Assembly: GCA_016935435.1 (NCBI GenBank)
Contig: JAFGQZ010000073.1
Location: 62,001-126,000, forward strand
Origin: Bacteroidales bacterium
Lineage (GTDB): Bacteria; Bacteroidota; Bacteroidia; Bacteroidales; UBA10428
Direction: 5' to 3'
Length of the DNA stretch: 64,000 bases
Part shown: piece by piece, positions 1-9,274 of the stretch
Numbering within the stretch: position 1 is the stretch's first letter
Layout of the letters: each line of letters opens with the position of its first letter
Program-made: the position numbers and the translations under genes
Notes under the pieces: model-generated
What the model was told of the DNA's origin: nothing
Database searches by the model: none
What the model saw: the letters and a program-made list of their open reading frames with translations, nothing else

Positions 1-325
1 TAATGCTTACCGGTCCTATTGTTACAAGGCATCCCTTTTGCATTTTTTGCAGTTTGTCTTCAATTAATTTATAAAAACCTTCAACTACATCGGTTCTATC
101 TACAATTTCTATAACCACCGGGAGTTTTTCGGTAAGTTCCCAAAATTTCGAAGTGCTTATGTGCTTGTTGCTTGCCCCATAGCCCATAATACCCCTGTAA
201 ACAGTTGCCCCACATAGTCCCTTTTCCCTGGCCAGGTAAACTATGTGCTCATATAAGAGTTGGGAGCCAAGCCTGTCGGTTGAGCTGGCATATATTTTCA
301 AGGCACTGTACGCATTTGTTTCCAT
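1..325 (-). CDS. DUF190 family protein, C-terminus truncated by window edge
   Basis: Reverse strand open from ATG at 325 to the edge: METNAYSALKIYASSTDRLGSQLLYEHIVYLAREKGLCGATVYRGIMGYG...; DUF190 pattern, and adjacent to crcB as is common. Confidence 0.85.
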   Translation of the reverse strand, partial: METNAYSALKIYASSTDRLGSQLLYEHIVYLAREKGLCGATVYRGIMGYGASNKHISTSKFWELTEKLPVVIEIVDRTDVVEGFYKLIEDKLQKMQKGCLVTIGPVSI

Positions 326-326
326 G

Positions 327-710
327 TTATAAAATGTTTGAGGTTACATAACCCAGGTAAACTGCTAAAAAGCCCAGCATTACACTTAATGCCGTGTAAA
401 CAAGAATTGAAACCTGCTCGCCTGCATGCAGGAGCATAAGGTTTTCGTTGGCAAAGGTTGAAAAAGTAGTAAACCCGCCGCATACCCCTACCATAAGAAA
501 AAGCCGCAAGCTGGCAGGCAACAGGGTACTCTTGTCGGCAATTCCGGTAAGAAAGCCAATAAGCAGGCAGCCCGCAACATTAACCAACAAAGTTCCAACC
601 GGAATAGAAAAGAAATGCCAGTATAAGTTCAGCTTCGACACATAATAGCGGGCAATGCTGCCAATAAAGCCCCCCAGTCCGATTAATAATATGTTTTTCA
701 ATTGTTCCAT
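327..710 (-). CDS. crcB: Fluoride ion channel CrcB
   Basis: 127 aa, four hydrophobic segments, GGFIGSIARYY and GVCGGFTTFSTF motifs typical of CrcB/Fluc. Confidence 0.93.
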   Translation of the reverse strand: MEQLKNILLIGLGGFIGSIARYYVSKLNLYWHFFSIPVGTLLVNVAGCLLIGFLTGIADKSTLLPASLRLFLMVGVCGGFTTFSTFANENLMLLHAGEQVSILVYTALSVMLGFLAVYLGYVTSNIL

Positions 711-724
711 GAGGTTTATTTATA

Positions 725-3712
725 TCAGAACCTCATGATAAAATCGTTGAGGTTGGTATCTTTCAGAATATCTAAACGTTTGCGCAGCCTGTATCTCCCC
801 GACTCAACGCTTCTGAGTGTTATATTGAGCAGGCTGGCAATTTCTTTGTTCGACAGGTTCATGCGAATGTAAGCAACAAGTTTTAAGTCTTTGTGGGTAA
901 TTTTTGGATATTTTTCGGTAAATCGTTGAAGGAAATTGTCGTGTGAAAGGTTTATTCCTGTTTCCAGGGCTTTCCAGTTTTCTTTCTGGTTTATGTCTTC
1001 TTCGAGCGAACGGCGCAATTGTACCAGCTTTTTATAATTTTCGCGCGAGGCATTCGGCAAAATATCTAGAATTTGCTGGTGAACGGCAAAAAGTTTTTCG
1101 TTTTTCTGTGCAATCTGCAAATTTACTTCGGCAAGTTCTTTAGTGCGTTCGTCGAGTTCGGAGCCCAGTTTTTCTCTTTGTTGTTCAAGCTCAATCTGAA
1201 TTCTCTTCCATTTTTCAAGCCGCGCCATATTATCGCTGAAAGTTACACTGCGCCTAAGTTCGTTCATACGTATGCTCACTACCAGGTAAATAACCAAGCC
1301 AATACCTATAATTACAATAAAGCGAAACCACCAGGTTTTATGAAAAGGGGGCGTAACGGTTATTAACAATTCCTGCGGGGTTTCGTCCCAAACGCCATCG
1401 TTGTTTGCCGAGCGCACCCTAAAAACATAGGTGCCGGCTTCGAGGTTAGAGTATGTAGCATTGCGCTGGCTGCCAACATTGTTCCAGTTTGTTTCCAGCC
1501 CTTCGAGAATATATTCGTAGGTATTTTGTTCGGGCCGTGTATAATTTGTCGATGTAAATTCGAGCGTAAAAACATTCATTTTATGCGAAAGTTCAATGGC
1601 GCTTAATTCAGTAATAGATTTTTTTAATACCGATTTTTCACCTATTTCTACCGGCTGGTTGAATATACGCAAGTCGGTAATAATGGTATTTGGAGCTTTT
1701 GGGTTATCTTCGATTCGTTTTGGGTCGAAAATAACTACACCGCCATTGCCGCCGAAAATAAACTTATTGCTGTTTAATTTATAGGCAGAGTTTCCACGGA
1801 ACTCAAGAAAGGGCAACCCGTCGCTTTCGTTATATATCCTGGCTTTTTTTGAGTAAACATTATAGCGTATCAGGCCCCTGTTGGTGCCCAGCCATAAAGT
1901 ATGGTTATTGCTCTCGAGAATTGAACGGATTTCAAAGCTTATACCCGGAAGAAAATTTACAATACGTTCGAACCTGGCATTTTCGGCAGAATACCTGTTC
2001 AAACCGTTACTGGTGCCTATCCAGATGTTTTCTTCCAAATCCTGGTATAACGACAGGATAATATTTGAGCTCAGGCTTCCCGAATCGGAAGGCAAACTGG
2101 TAAACTCCTTAATGGTGAAATCGTTTCCGTTTTTATGTGTTATAACGTTCAGTCCGTTAAGGGTACCAACCCAAAGTCGGTTTTCAGAGTCTTCCAGGGC
2201 CGTAAAAACATTGGAGCTCAAAATGGGGTAATGCTTATCGGAAGCCGAGAAGTTTTGTACAAGGTTACCCTCAGAATCGAGCAGAAAAATGCCATTGCCC
2301 CAGGAAACTGCCCAATAGAAACCCTGGTTGTCGCGAATTACATTAAATATTGCCTGTCGGCCCAGCAAATGCTTTTTGAATTTCATCTGTTCAGTAAAAA
2401 CATCGATTCCCCCGTTCCATGAACAAACCCAGATTTCGTTGTCGAACCGGCAGATATTAAGCACATTTTTCGAGCTTGTATTTATTAAACTAAGCCCTCT
2501 TGAGTCGGGCAGGGAATAATTAAAGAGGCCATCGCCATCGGTTGCAATAAGAAGGTTGTTTTTTTCGATAAGCGAAAATGAGGTAACATTTGTGGAATAA
2601 AAAAATTTGTTTAGGAAATTTATTTCTGTAGTAAACTGATCGAATTTGTTCCAATATGGGTCGATGCGGCAAACCCCATGGCTATATGTTCCCAGCCACA
2701 TAATCCCCGATGTGTCGCGGTAAATTGCCCATATCGAATTATCGGGCAGTGTGCCTGGTTGGGCACCATTGTGTTTAAACAGCTTATAACTGGTATTATC
2801 GGGTTCAATTACAACCAGTCCGCCATTTTCGGTGCCCAGCCATACCTCGCCGTTAGTATTGCAAAAAATGGTTTGTACGGGCAGATAGTCGATGGCTTTA
2901 AACACACTATGTGCCGATGAATGCACTATTTGCCTGATATTGCCTTTATTGAGTATTATTTGGGAAAACCCGTTCTCGAAATAGCCGACCCAAATATTTC
3001 CCTTATTGTCGGTACTTAATGCCCTAATGTTTGGGGAGCTGTTTTCAAGTGGGACATATTCGGCATTAAACACCCCATTTTGGTCGAACCAGGTTTTAAA
3101 CAAGCCGTTGCCCTGGGTACCAACCCAAAGGTTGCCTATATTATCGGCAGTTAAACAATTTACAATGGTATTGGCAAGTTTTCCATCGTTTAGCTGATGA
3201 TACTTTTTTAGGCTGTCGCTTGTTACCACAAATAAGCCGGCTTCAGTAGCGGCAAAAATCTTCTGGCCGCTGTCAATAAATATTTCCAGTATATTATTGG
3301 CTGGCAAATCGTCGGCCCCGCTGCCCAGAAAAATATTGTCGAACCTGCGTGTTGCCGGGTTGTAAAAATTCAGGCCCCCGCCATAGGTAGCTATCCATAA
3401 TTTTCCATCGGCTGCTGGTTTTAAATCGGTAATACGGCTGTTGGTGATGGTATTATTTTCGAGCAGGTTAAAATCGAAGGTTTTGTACCGGTAACCATCG
3501 TAAACATTCAAACCGGTAAGGGTGCCAATCCACATAAAGCCGTATTTATCCTGTGCTATTGCCGATACAGAATTACTTGTGAGGCCCTTAGGTAAAGGCA
3601 AAAATGCCGGATTATCCTGAATTCCGGAAGCCTGGGCACAGAAAAACAATATTATCAGCGATAAACCTGTTGAAACCCGCATAGCAAATAAATTTTTTCT
3701 AAATTTAACCAT
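725..3712 (-). CDS. Two-component-regulator-propeller / Y_Y_Y domain transmembrane protein with C-terminal LuxR-type HTH (one-component regulator)
   Basis: Repeated W[IVL]GT..GL propeller motifs, Y_Y_Y region (YEYILEGLETNWNNVGSQRNATYSNLEAGTYVFRVRSANNDG), TM segment, coiled coil, HTH LSNKEIASLLNITLRSVESGRYRLRKRL. No kinase or receiver domain. ORF extends to 3727; start probably at internal Met 3712. Confidence 0.88.
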   Translation of the reverse strand: MVKFRKNLFAMRVSTGLSLIILFFCAQASGIQDNPAFLPLPKGLTSNSVSAIAQDKYGFMWIGTLTGLNVYDGYRYKTFDFNLLENNTITNSRITDLKPAADGKLWIATYGGGLNFYNPATRRFDNIFLGSGADDLPANNILEIFIDSGQKIFAATEAGLFVVTSDSLKKYHQLNDGKLANTIVNCLTADNIGNLWVGTQGNGLFKTWFDQNGVFNAEYVPLENSSPNIRALSTDNKGNIWVGYFENGFSQIILNKGNIRQIVHSSAHSVFKAIDYLPVQTIFCNTNGEVWLGTENGGLVVIEPDNTSYKLFKHNGAQPGTLPDNSIWAIYRDTSGIMWLGTYSHGVCRIDPYWNKFDQFTTEINFLNKFFYSTNVTSFSLIEKNNLLIATDGDGLFNYSLPDSRGLSLINTSSKNVLNICRFDNEIWVCSWNGGIDVFTEQMKFKKHLLGRQAIFNVIRDNQGFYWAVSWGNGIFLLDSEGNLVQNFSASDKHYPILSSNVFTALEDSENRLWVGTLNGLNVITHKNGNDFTIKEFTSLPSDSGSLSSNIILSLYQDLEENIWIGTSNGLNRYSAENARFERIVNFLPGISFEIRSILESNNHTLWLGTNRGLIRYNVYSKKARIYNESDGLPFLEFRGNSAYKLNSNKFIFGGNGGVVIFDPKRIEDNPKAPNTIITDLRIFNQPVEIGEKSVLKKSITELSAIELSHKMNVFTLEFTSTNYTRPEQNTYEYILEGLETNWNNVGSQRNATYSNLEAGTYVFRVRSANNDGVWDETPQELLITVTPPFHKTWWFRFIVIIGIGLVIYLVVSIRMNELRRSVTFSDNMARLEKWKRIQIELEQQREKLGSELDERTKELAEVNLQIAQKNEKLFAVHQQILDILPNASRENYKKLVQLRRSLEEDINQKENWKALETGINLSHDNFLQRFTEKYPKITHKDLKLVAYIRMNLSNKEIASLLNITLRSVESGRYRLRKRLDILKDTNLNDFIMRF

Positions 3713-3810
3713 AATCGTGCAAACCATTGCTTTTATATCTTAACAGTGCAAAAAAAATATTTCGATATTTTGTTTGCCGGTTATTTTTTTTGCCTTAAAC
3801 TTGCAGTCCG

Positions 3811-4078
3811 ATGGTGCTCAGCCCCAAAATTTTGGGAAAAGCTTAATAGGGAACCGGGTGTGAATCCCGGACAGTTCCCGCTGCTGTGAGCTCCGGTACT
3901 TACAGGCATTCAACAGCCACTATTGCCCGCTATAGCTTTAACTAAGGTGGGTTTCCTGATAATATTCAGGATAAAATTTTTCGCAGATTGGAAAAAGAGG
4001 AATACAACCCTCCTTCGCCAAGGCTACGAAGAATAAAATGGGAAGGCGCCTGTGAGGGAGCGAGTCAGAAGACCTGCC
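3811..4078 (+). promoter_or_regulatory. Cobalamin riboswitch (B12 aptamer) with long internal insertion
   Basis: ggtgctc...agggaaccgggtgtgaatcccggacagttcccgctgctgtgagctcc...gccact...gggaaggcg...gagtcagaagacctgcc are the conserved cobalamin aptamer blocks, upstream of a BtuB-like receptor. Confidence 0.93.
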
Positions 4079-4195
4079 ATCAGAATTATTCTCATTATGT
4101 AGCTTTCGGGAGAAAAGCAGGTAATGGTTGCCTTAAAACAATCTTTTATCGTTTAACCCCTAAGTTGCAAGTGATTAGTGTTTATTTAATCATTT

Positions 4196-6100
4196 GTGAT
4201 GAAATTTACCGATGCAGTTTTAATGCTGTTTTTTTACAACAGCCTGGTTTTTGCCGATATTGGCGATACAGTTATTGTGCTGAAGGAAGTTGAAGCACGC
4301 GGCGTGCGGTTTGGGAAATATACCCCGGGGGCAAAGGTATTTGTTTTCGATTCGGCAATAAGGGCATCTTTTACATCGCAATCGGTTGCCGAACTGTTGG
4401 CGATGCGCAGCCTGGCATCGGTAAACTCGTATGGTCCCGAAGGGCTTGCCAGTGTATGCATACGGGGTGGAAGTTCGAGGCATACTGCCGTAATCTGGAA
4501 TGGCTTTAACCTGCGCAGCCCCTCAAGTGGCGCCATGAATTTTTCCTGCCTTCCGGCAGGCTTTTTCGACGAAATCGCATTGCAACCGGGCGGCTCTTCT
4601 ACTATGTATGGCAGTGGCGCTTCTACCGGTGCAATTTTTATAGGCGATAAGCTGGCATTTGGGCGAAAAACGTTTAACCCCATACTGAACCTTGAAGGCG
4701 GAAGTTTCGGCAAAAAAAGCTTGTTGTCGTCGCTGGCCTATATTTCACCAGTATATTCGGGCAGAATAAAAATTGGTTATCAACATAGCAACAATAATTT
4801 CAGGTATAAATATGGTAACACGATAAATACCTTAGAACATGCTGCTTTTAAACGCTTATCGGTATCGCAGCAGAACGCTTTTAAAATTGGTGCCCTATCG
4901 AGGCTTGAAACCAATTTTTGGTACACACAACTCGATAAGGAAATACCTTCATCGATAACCGATGTATTGCCGGGCACAGCTCATCAGACCGATAGAAGCA
5001 CGAAAACTGCCCTTTCATATTCAGGATATGGCGCCAATTGGTCGCTTCTTTTACGGAGCGGGCTTTTTTTCGATGAAGTTGATTACATAAGCCCGTCTGT
5101 TGAAAATGGCAAAAGCCATAACCAGTCTATATCGCTTATTAACGAAATTGAGTGCCGTTACACACTTAGCTATTTTCACTCAATTAATATAGGTTTTAAC
5201 AACACCTATGAACATGCAAGTTCATCGGGTTATTCTTCCGTTACAGGCCGGTTGCGAAATGCCTTGTATGCCCGGTACAATATTGCCCCTGTTGCCGGTA
5301 GGCTGGTTTTTGCCTTCGAAGGCCGGCAGGAATTTCTTGAAAGTTCTTCAATACCCTTTGTATATTCCTTTAACTCAAATGCAGAATTGGCCAGGGGACT
5401 GGTTTTCAAATCAGTTTTTTCGAAACACTATTCCTTACCTGTTTTCGACGATTTGTTCTGGGCCGAAGACGCTTTTGCAAAAGGTAACCCCAATCTAAAG
5501 CCCGAGTATGGTTATAATTTTGAAACTGGTATTAATTACACTTTCAAAAACAATTTGTTTCGTTCAGAAAACGAAATTACCATATACCGTAACAGCATTT
5601 ATGATTTAATTAAATGGCTGCCAGATAACGTGCCTGGCAAGCCTTCGAAATACATCCCCACCAATATCACTTATTCGAAAACTCTTGGTTTGGAATATTC
5701 AGGCAGTGTTCAGAAAAAAATACAAAATCTCGAAGTGGGCATTTCTTTTTTATATGGCTATACCCATGCACAATATTTTGACAGCCTCCGGAGCAAATCG
5801 GGCTACCAGGGTTTTTATATTCCGAAACACAAAGTAAACCTGGCTTTTACGGCTACTGTTTATAGGTTTGGGGTTTCTTTTGCCTGCACGTACAACAGCA
5901 TAAGATATGTAAATGTTATTAATGAGCTGCCGGCATATTTGCTTGGCAATATCGAATTAAACTATAGAAATTCAATGGGTAAATTTCCATTTTCAGTTTT
6001 CTTCAAAGTAAATAACGCATTTAACACCAATTACCAGGTTATGAGCGGATATGCGCAGCCCCTCAGAAATTATGGTTTTGGTATGAATATTTCACTTTAA
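4196..6100 (+). CDS. btuB: TonB-dependent outer membrane receptor, BtuB-like cobalamin transporter
   Basis: Plug domain (SVAELLAMRSLASVNSYGPEGLASVCIRGGSSRHTAVIWNGFNLRSPSSGAMNFSCLP) and beta-barrel C-terminus ending NISL; directly downstream of the cobalamin riboswitch. Confidence 0.88.
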   Translation: MMKFTDAVLMLFFYNSLVFADIGDTVIVLKEVEARGVRFGKYTPGAKVFVFDSAIRASFTSQSVAELLAMRSLASVNSYGPEGLASVCIRGGSSRHTAVIWNGFNLRSPSSGAMNFSCLPAGFFDEIALQPGGSSTMYGSGASTGAIFIGDKLAFGRKTFNPILNLEGGSFGKKSLLSSLAYISPVYSGRIKIGYQHSNNNFRYKYGNTINTLEHAAFKRLSVSQQNAFKIGALSRLETNFWYTQLDKEIPSSITDVLPGTAHQTDRSTKTALSYSGYGANWSLLLRSGLFFDEVDYISPSVENGKSHNQSISLINEIECRYTLSYFHSINIGFNNTYEHASSSGYSSVTGRLRNALYARYNIAPVAGRLVFAFEGRQEFLESSSIPFVYSFNSNAELARGLVFKSVFSKHYSLPVFDDLFWAEDAFAKGNPNLKPEYGYNFETGINYTFKNNLFRSENEITIYRNSIYDLIKWLPDNVPGKPSKYIPTNITYSKTLGLEYSGSVQKKIQNLEVGISFLYGYTHAQYFDSLRSKSGYQGFYIPKHKVNLAFTATVYRFGVSFACTYNSIRYVNVINELPAYLLGNIELNYRNSMGKFPFSVFFKVNNAFNTNYQVMSGYAQPLRNYGFGMNISL

Positions 6101-6116
6101 AACAAACATTACAATA

Positions 6117-7193
6117 ATGAAAAATTTTAGAAAAATTTCAACCTGGATTTTAGCGACAGTGCTTACCGGTTTTTTCCTGCTTTCGTGCAATAAGGACGAG
6201 CCATATACAATTGACTGTTCCGACGGGGTCTTTATTGTTAACGAGGGGGCCTTCGGAAGCAGTAATGGATCGGTTAGTTTTTACAGCAATACCAACGATA
6301 TTGTTACCAACGATGTTTTCGCCAAAGTAAACGGCTACCAATTGGGCGATGTGGTTCAATCTTTAACTGTTGCTGGCGATAGTGTATTTATTGTGGTTAA
6401 TAACTCCAATAAAATTGTTGCAGCACACATAAAAACCATGATTAGCACGAAGAATACCATTACAGGGGTTGCACAACCACGTTATATGGTAGCAAAAAAC
6501 AAAACTGCTTTTGTAAGTTGCTGGGGCGACAATTCGGTGAAAGTAATAGATTTAAACACCTTTTCGGTTACAGGTTCAATTAATACCGATGGATATGGCC
6601 CGGACAAAATGCTTTTAAAAAACAACAAACTTTACGTGTTAAATTCGAACGATTCGACTGTTGCAGTTATTAATACAGCAGACAACTCCGTTTTGTCGCA
6701 TATTGTTGTGCCCTACAACCCTAAAGACATTGTTGAAGACAAAAACGGAAGTATCTGGGTGCTATCGTACGGAAACGAGTTATATAACAGCGACTGGACA
6801 GAAATAATAGGCCACACTCCTTCGTATCTGTATAAAATCGACCCTTTATCTGATGTGGTTATTGCTACTTTAGAACTGTTTGCCGACAAACACCCCATGC
6901 ACCTCGAAATAGATAAAGACGGTTCGACCATGTTCATTGGCGGGGGTTATACTTTTGGCGGCATTTATAAGGTTTCGGTTTCCGGATTAAACCTTGACAT
7001 TCAGGAAATGTCGGGCGATTTCGCCTATGGGCTGCATGCCGATCCGGTTTCGGGTGTATTATTTGTTTCCCTTTCGGGCGATTATAAATCGGGGGGCACC
7101 CTCAAACGTTACCAGAACGATGGTACCCTGCTCGGAACTTATACCTGCGGCATTGGCACCAGTGGCGCGGCATTCAAAAACACCGGCAAGTAA
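6117..7193 (+). CDS. btuG: Beta-propeller lipoprotein, DUF5074/YncE-like; probable BtuG-type surface cobalamin-binding protein
   Basis: Lipobox FFLLSCNKDEP, repeated propeller strands (SVKVIDLNTFSVTGSI, TVAVINTADNSVLSHI), FIVNEGAFGSSNGSVSFY N-terminus, next to btuB under the riboswitch. Confidence 0.75.
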   Translation: MKNFRKISTWILATVLTGFFLLSCNKDEPYTIDCSDGVFIVNEGAFGSSNGSVSFYSNTNDIVTNDVFAKVNGYQLGDVVQSLTVAGDSVFIVVNNSNKIVAAHIKTMISTKNTITGVAQPRYMVAKNKTAFVSCWGDNSVKVIDLNTFSVTGSINTDGYGPDKMLLKNNKLYVLNSNDSTVAVINTADNSVLSHIVVPYNPKDIVEDKNGSIWVLSYGNELYNSDWTEIIGHTPSYLYKIDPLSDVVIATLELFADKHPMHLEIDKDGSTMFIGGGYTFGGIYKVSVSGLNLDIQEMSGDFAYGLHADPVSGVLFVSLSGDYKSGGTLKRYQNDGTLLGTYTCGIGTSGAAFKNTGK

Positions 7194-7254
7194 AAGGCTG
7201 CTGTAAAGAATGAAACAATTAGATTTATTATTAGCCATAATAAACAATTAGAGA

Positions 7255-7380
7255 ATGAACCAGAGAGCATTCTTTAACTGGAGCGGGGGCAAAGATTCTG
7301 CCTTCGCTCTTTATGGAACAACGAAAAACAGCCTTAAAACCGGCTTTTGGTTTTGCGATTTAATACCCTCAGGCACATGA
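7255..7380 (+). pseudogene. Truncated N-terminal remnant of an ATP-pyrophosphatase (diphthine-ammonia-ligase/DUF71-like) gene
   Basis: ATG at 7255 encodes MNQRAFFNWSGGKDSAFALYGTTKNSLKTGFWFCDLIPSGT*, containing the PP-loop SGGKDSA motif, but stops after 41 codons. Confidence 0.6.
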
Positions 7381-8345
7381 TAACCCTTACCGGCATAACC
7401 TGGATTACAACCTATAACTGCAACCTGGCATGCCAGCATTGCTTTTTCGATACCCGTTCGCATTCAAAATATATGGACCCAGGTTTGGCCGATATGGTTT
7501 TAAACGGCTTCGAATTTGGCAGGCACATGTTCTGGCAGCACCTGAGCGGGGGCGAAATATTTCTCGACGAAAGCCGGCTGCTTGATATAATTGGGCGCAT
7601 ACACTACTATTTTAAAAAAGATATTGGAATATCGACTAACGCTTTTTGGGCAGCAAACTATGATAAAGCCATGCCCCTGGTGCAAAAGCTAGCCGCACTG
7701 GGCGTTACCGGCATTGCCTTGTCGGCCGATTATTACCACCAGCAACAAATGCCAATTGATGGGCCCCAAAACCTGGTAAAAATCCTTTGCAGTGGTCAGC
7801 TTAAAACACATTCGTACATTATGGGCGCACGGTTGCATACGAGTGTTCAAAATTCCGCATTGGTCAATGCCAAATCGGAAGAGATTACAAAATTGGCCGA
7901 TCAAGGGTTTGGGCTGCCGGTTGCACGTGCTATGGAGCGGTCAATAGGCAAAGGTTGCCATATTAATGTGCCCAAAAAGAAAGGAATACCCCGGGGCCAT
8001 TGCACTGAGCTAAATACCTGTTTAGGGCAGCGCTCACCGTTTAACCCGGCCATGGTTTGGATCGACCCCTATGGAAATGTTATGGTTTGTTACGGCATTA
8101 TTATTGGGAATGTTTACCAGCAGCCTTTTAACGAAATAATCGGGCACTACAATGCAGCAGGACACCCGGTTTTAAAACTTTTAGCCGAAGAAGGGCCTGC
8201 AGCGCTTTACGAAATGGCTGTAAGCAATGGAACCGATATGCCCGAAAGCTACTTCGACGAATGCGACCTGTGCTACCAGTCGAGGGCAGCATTACGAAAA
8301 CTTTACCCGCAATTGTTTGGCCCGCACGAATGTTACCCGGTGTGA
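7377..8345 (+). CDS. Radical SAM protein with C-terminal Cys-rich region
   Basis: ATG at 7377 in an ATGA overlap; CNLACQHC (CxxxCxxC) near the N-terminus, LSGGE motif, C-terminal CTELNTC and CDLCY cysteines. Confidence 0.85.
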   Translation: MITLTGITWITTYNCNLACQHCFFDTRSHSKYMDPGLADMVLNGFEFGRHMFWQHLSGGEIFLDESRLLDIIGRIHYYFKKDIGISTNAFWAANYDKAMPLVQKLAALGVTGIALSADYYHQQQMPIDGPQNLVKILCSGQLKTHSYIMGARLHTSVQNSALVNAKSEEITKLADQGFGLPVARAMERSIGKGCHINVPKKKGIPRGHCTELNTCLGQRSPFNPAMVWIDPYGNVMVCYGIIIGNVYQQPFNEIIGHYNAAGHPVLKLLAEEGPAALYEMAVSNGTDMPESYFDECDLCYQSRAALRKLYPQLFGPHECYPV

Positions 8346-8772
8346 GAATTATGAACAAAAGTTGGTTTAAAGTTCTGGTGAACTGCAAACAGTAAACAGT
8401 AAACAGTAAAATTTTGATTAGTACACTTCACCTTCAACCATTTTCTTATTCTCAAACCAAAAAAAAGAGGTTGCCACAAACAAGTATATTCATGACAACC
8501 TCTAAAACAAACCTCTATTATAAACAAGAACCTGCATGATTAAATGCATTCAAAACTTCTACACCAAAAATAGTGCAATAAGCATAAGGCTGGTTCTTAA
8601 AAAAAGTTAAGAAACGTTAATGTTAGATTTGCAGCATAACACCCACTAGTTCAATTTAATAATGATTAAGCAATATAAAGCTGTGCAGTTTTTTAATTAT
8701 GCTAAAATTGTCAAAGCATTAAAAAGTGATATTCACAAAGGGTTTAACCATTATTTTATTCTTTCACTACTA

Positions 8773-8802
8773 TTGGATTACATATATGTTTTGTTATATT
8801 TG
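8773..8802 (+). promoter_or_regulatory. Bacteroidetes-type promoter (TTG-N19-TATATTTG)
   Basis: TTG at 8773 and TATATTTG (TAnnTTTG) at 8795-8802 with 19-nt spacing, 30 nt before the ATG at 8833. Confidence 0.5.
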
Positions 8803-8832
8803 TTGCTGTTTAAACACCAAATCTTTATTAAT

Positions 8833-9246
8833 ATGAAAAAAACATTACTTCTTACGGTTGCGTTATTTGTAACTGTTTTCACTTTTGCCGGTAATGCAGA
8901 TTTATTTGATGTTAACGAGCAAGAATTAAACAATGATTTTGCTGAATTAACAGCGCTAGAGAATTATGTTTCTCAGAGCAACTTTATTACCTTATCTGAT
9001 ATCCAGGCCGGTAAAACCTACGATTTGATGGGCATTAATACCGATGGTATGGGTACCTCATCAGAGGGGCAGTTTGCTTTTCAATGGGAAGGTTTTCTCT
9101 GGGGTTTTCTTTGCTGCCCAATCGGGTTTTTTGTTATAGCCGTTAACAAAAATAAAGACAGCGACCAAAAACTTTCATATTGGATTGGTGTAGGCGCCTC
9201 TGTTGTTTTCTCTGCAATAACATCACCAATATATTATACTTATTAA
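8833..9246 (+). CDS. Hypothetical small membrane protein with signal peptide
   Basis: MKKTLLLTVALFVTVFTFAGN signal peptide and two hydrophobic segments (FLWGFLCCPIGFFVIAV, YWIGVGASVVFSAI). The upstream extension of ORF 8662 is probably not coding. Confidence 0.65.
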   Translation: MKKTLLLTVALFVTVFTFAGNADLFDVNEQELNNDFAELTALENYVSQSNFITLSDIQAGKTYDLMGINTDGMGTSSEGQFAFQWEGFLWGFLCCPIGFFVIAVNKNKDSDQKLSYWIGVGASVVFSAITSPIYYTY

Positions 9247-9274
9247 ACATATAAGTACATTAACGATATTTCCC

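Noticed and set aside
3988-4293. ORF 3988-4293 (+)
   Set aside because: Lies in the cobalamin riboswitch and overlaps the TonB receptor start; no protein-like features.
4234-4713. 159-aa minus-strand ORF
   Set aside because: Antisense shadow of the TonB receptor coding sequence; same verdict for most short antisense ORFs in the track (e.g. 13235-13816, 16203-16835, 30391-30918, 38658-39323, 47323-48012).
7255-7380. Mini-ORF before the radical SAM gene as a RiPP precursor
   Set aside because: The SGGKDSA PP-loop motif explains it better as an ATP-pyrophosphatase remnant, and it lacks a core-like repetitive C-terminus.
8387-8407. Three copies of aaacagt in tandem
   Set aside because: Only three short intergenic units; no sign of CRISPR or functional array.
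8466-8503. agaggttg...caacctct inverted repeat as terminator of the radical SAM gene
   Set aside because: 22-nt loop and no T-run on the plus strand; the poly-A side would only suit a minus-strand transcript, and no minus-strand gene is present there.
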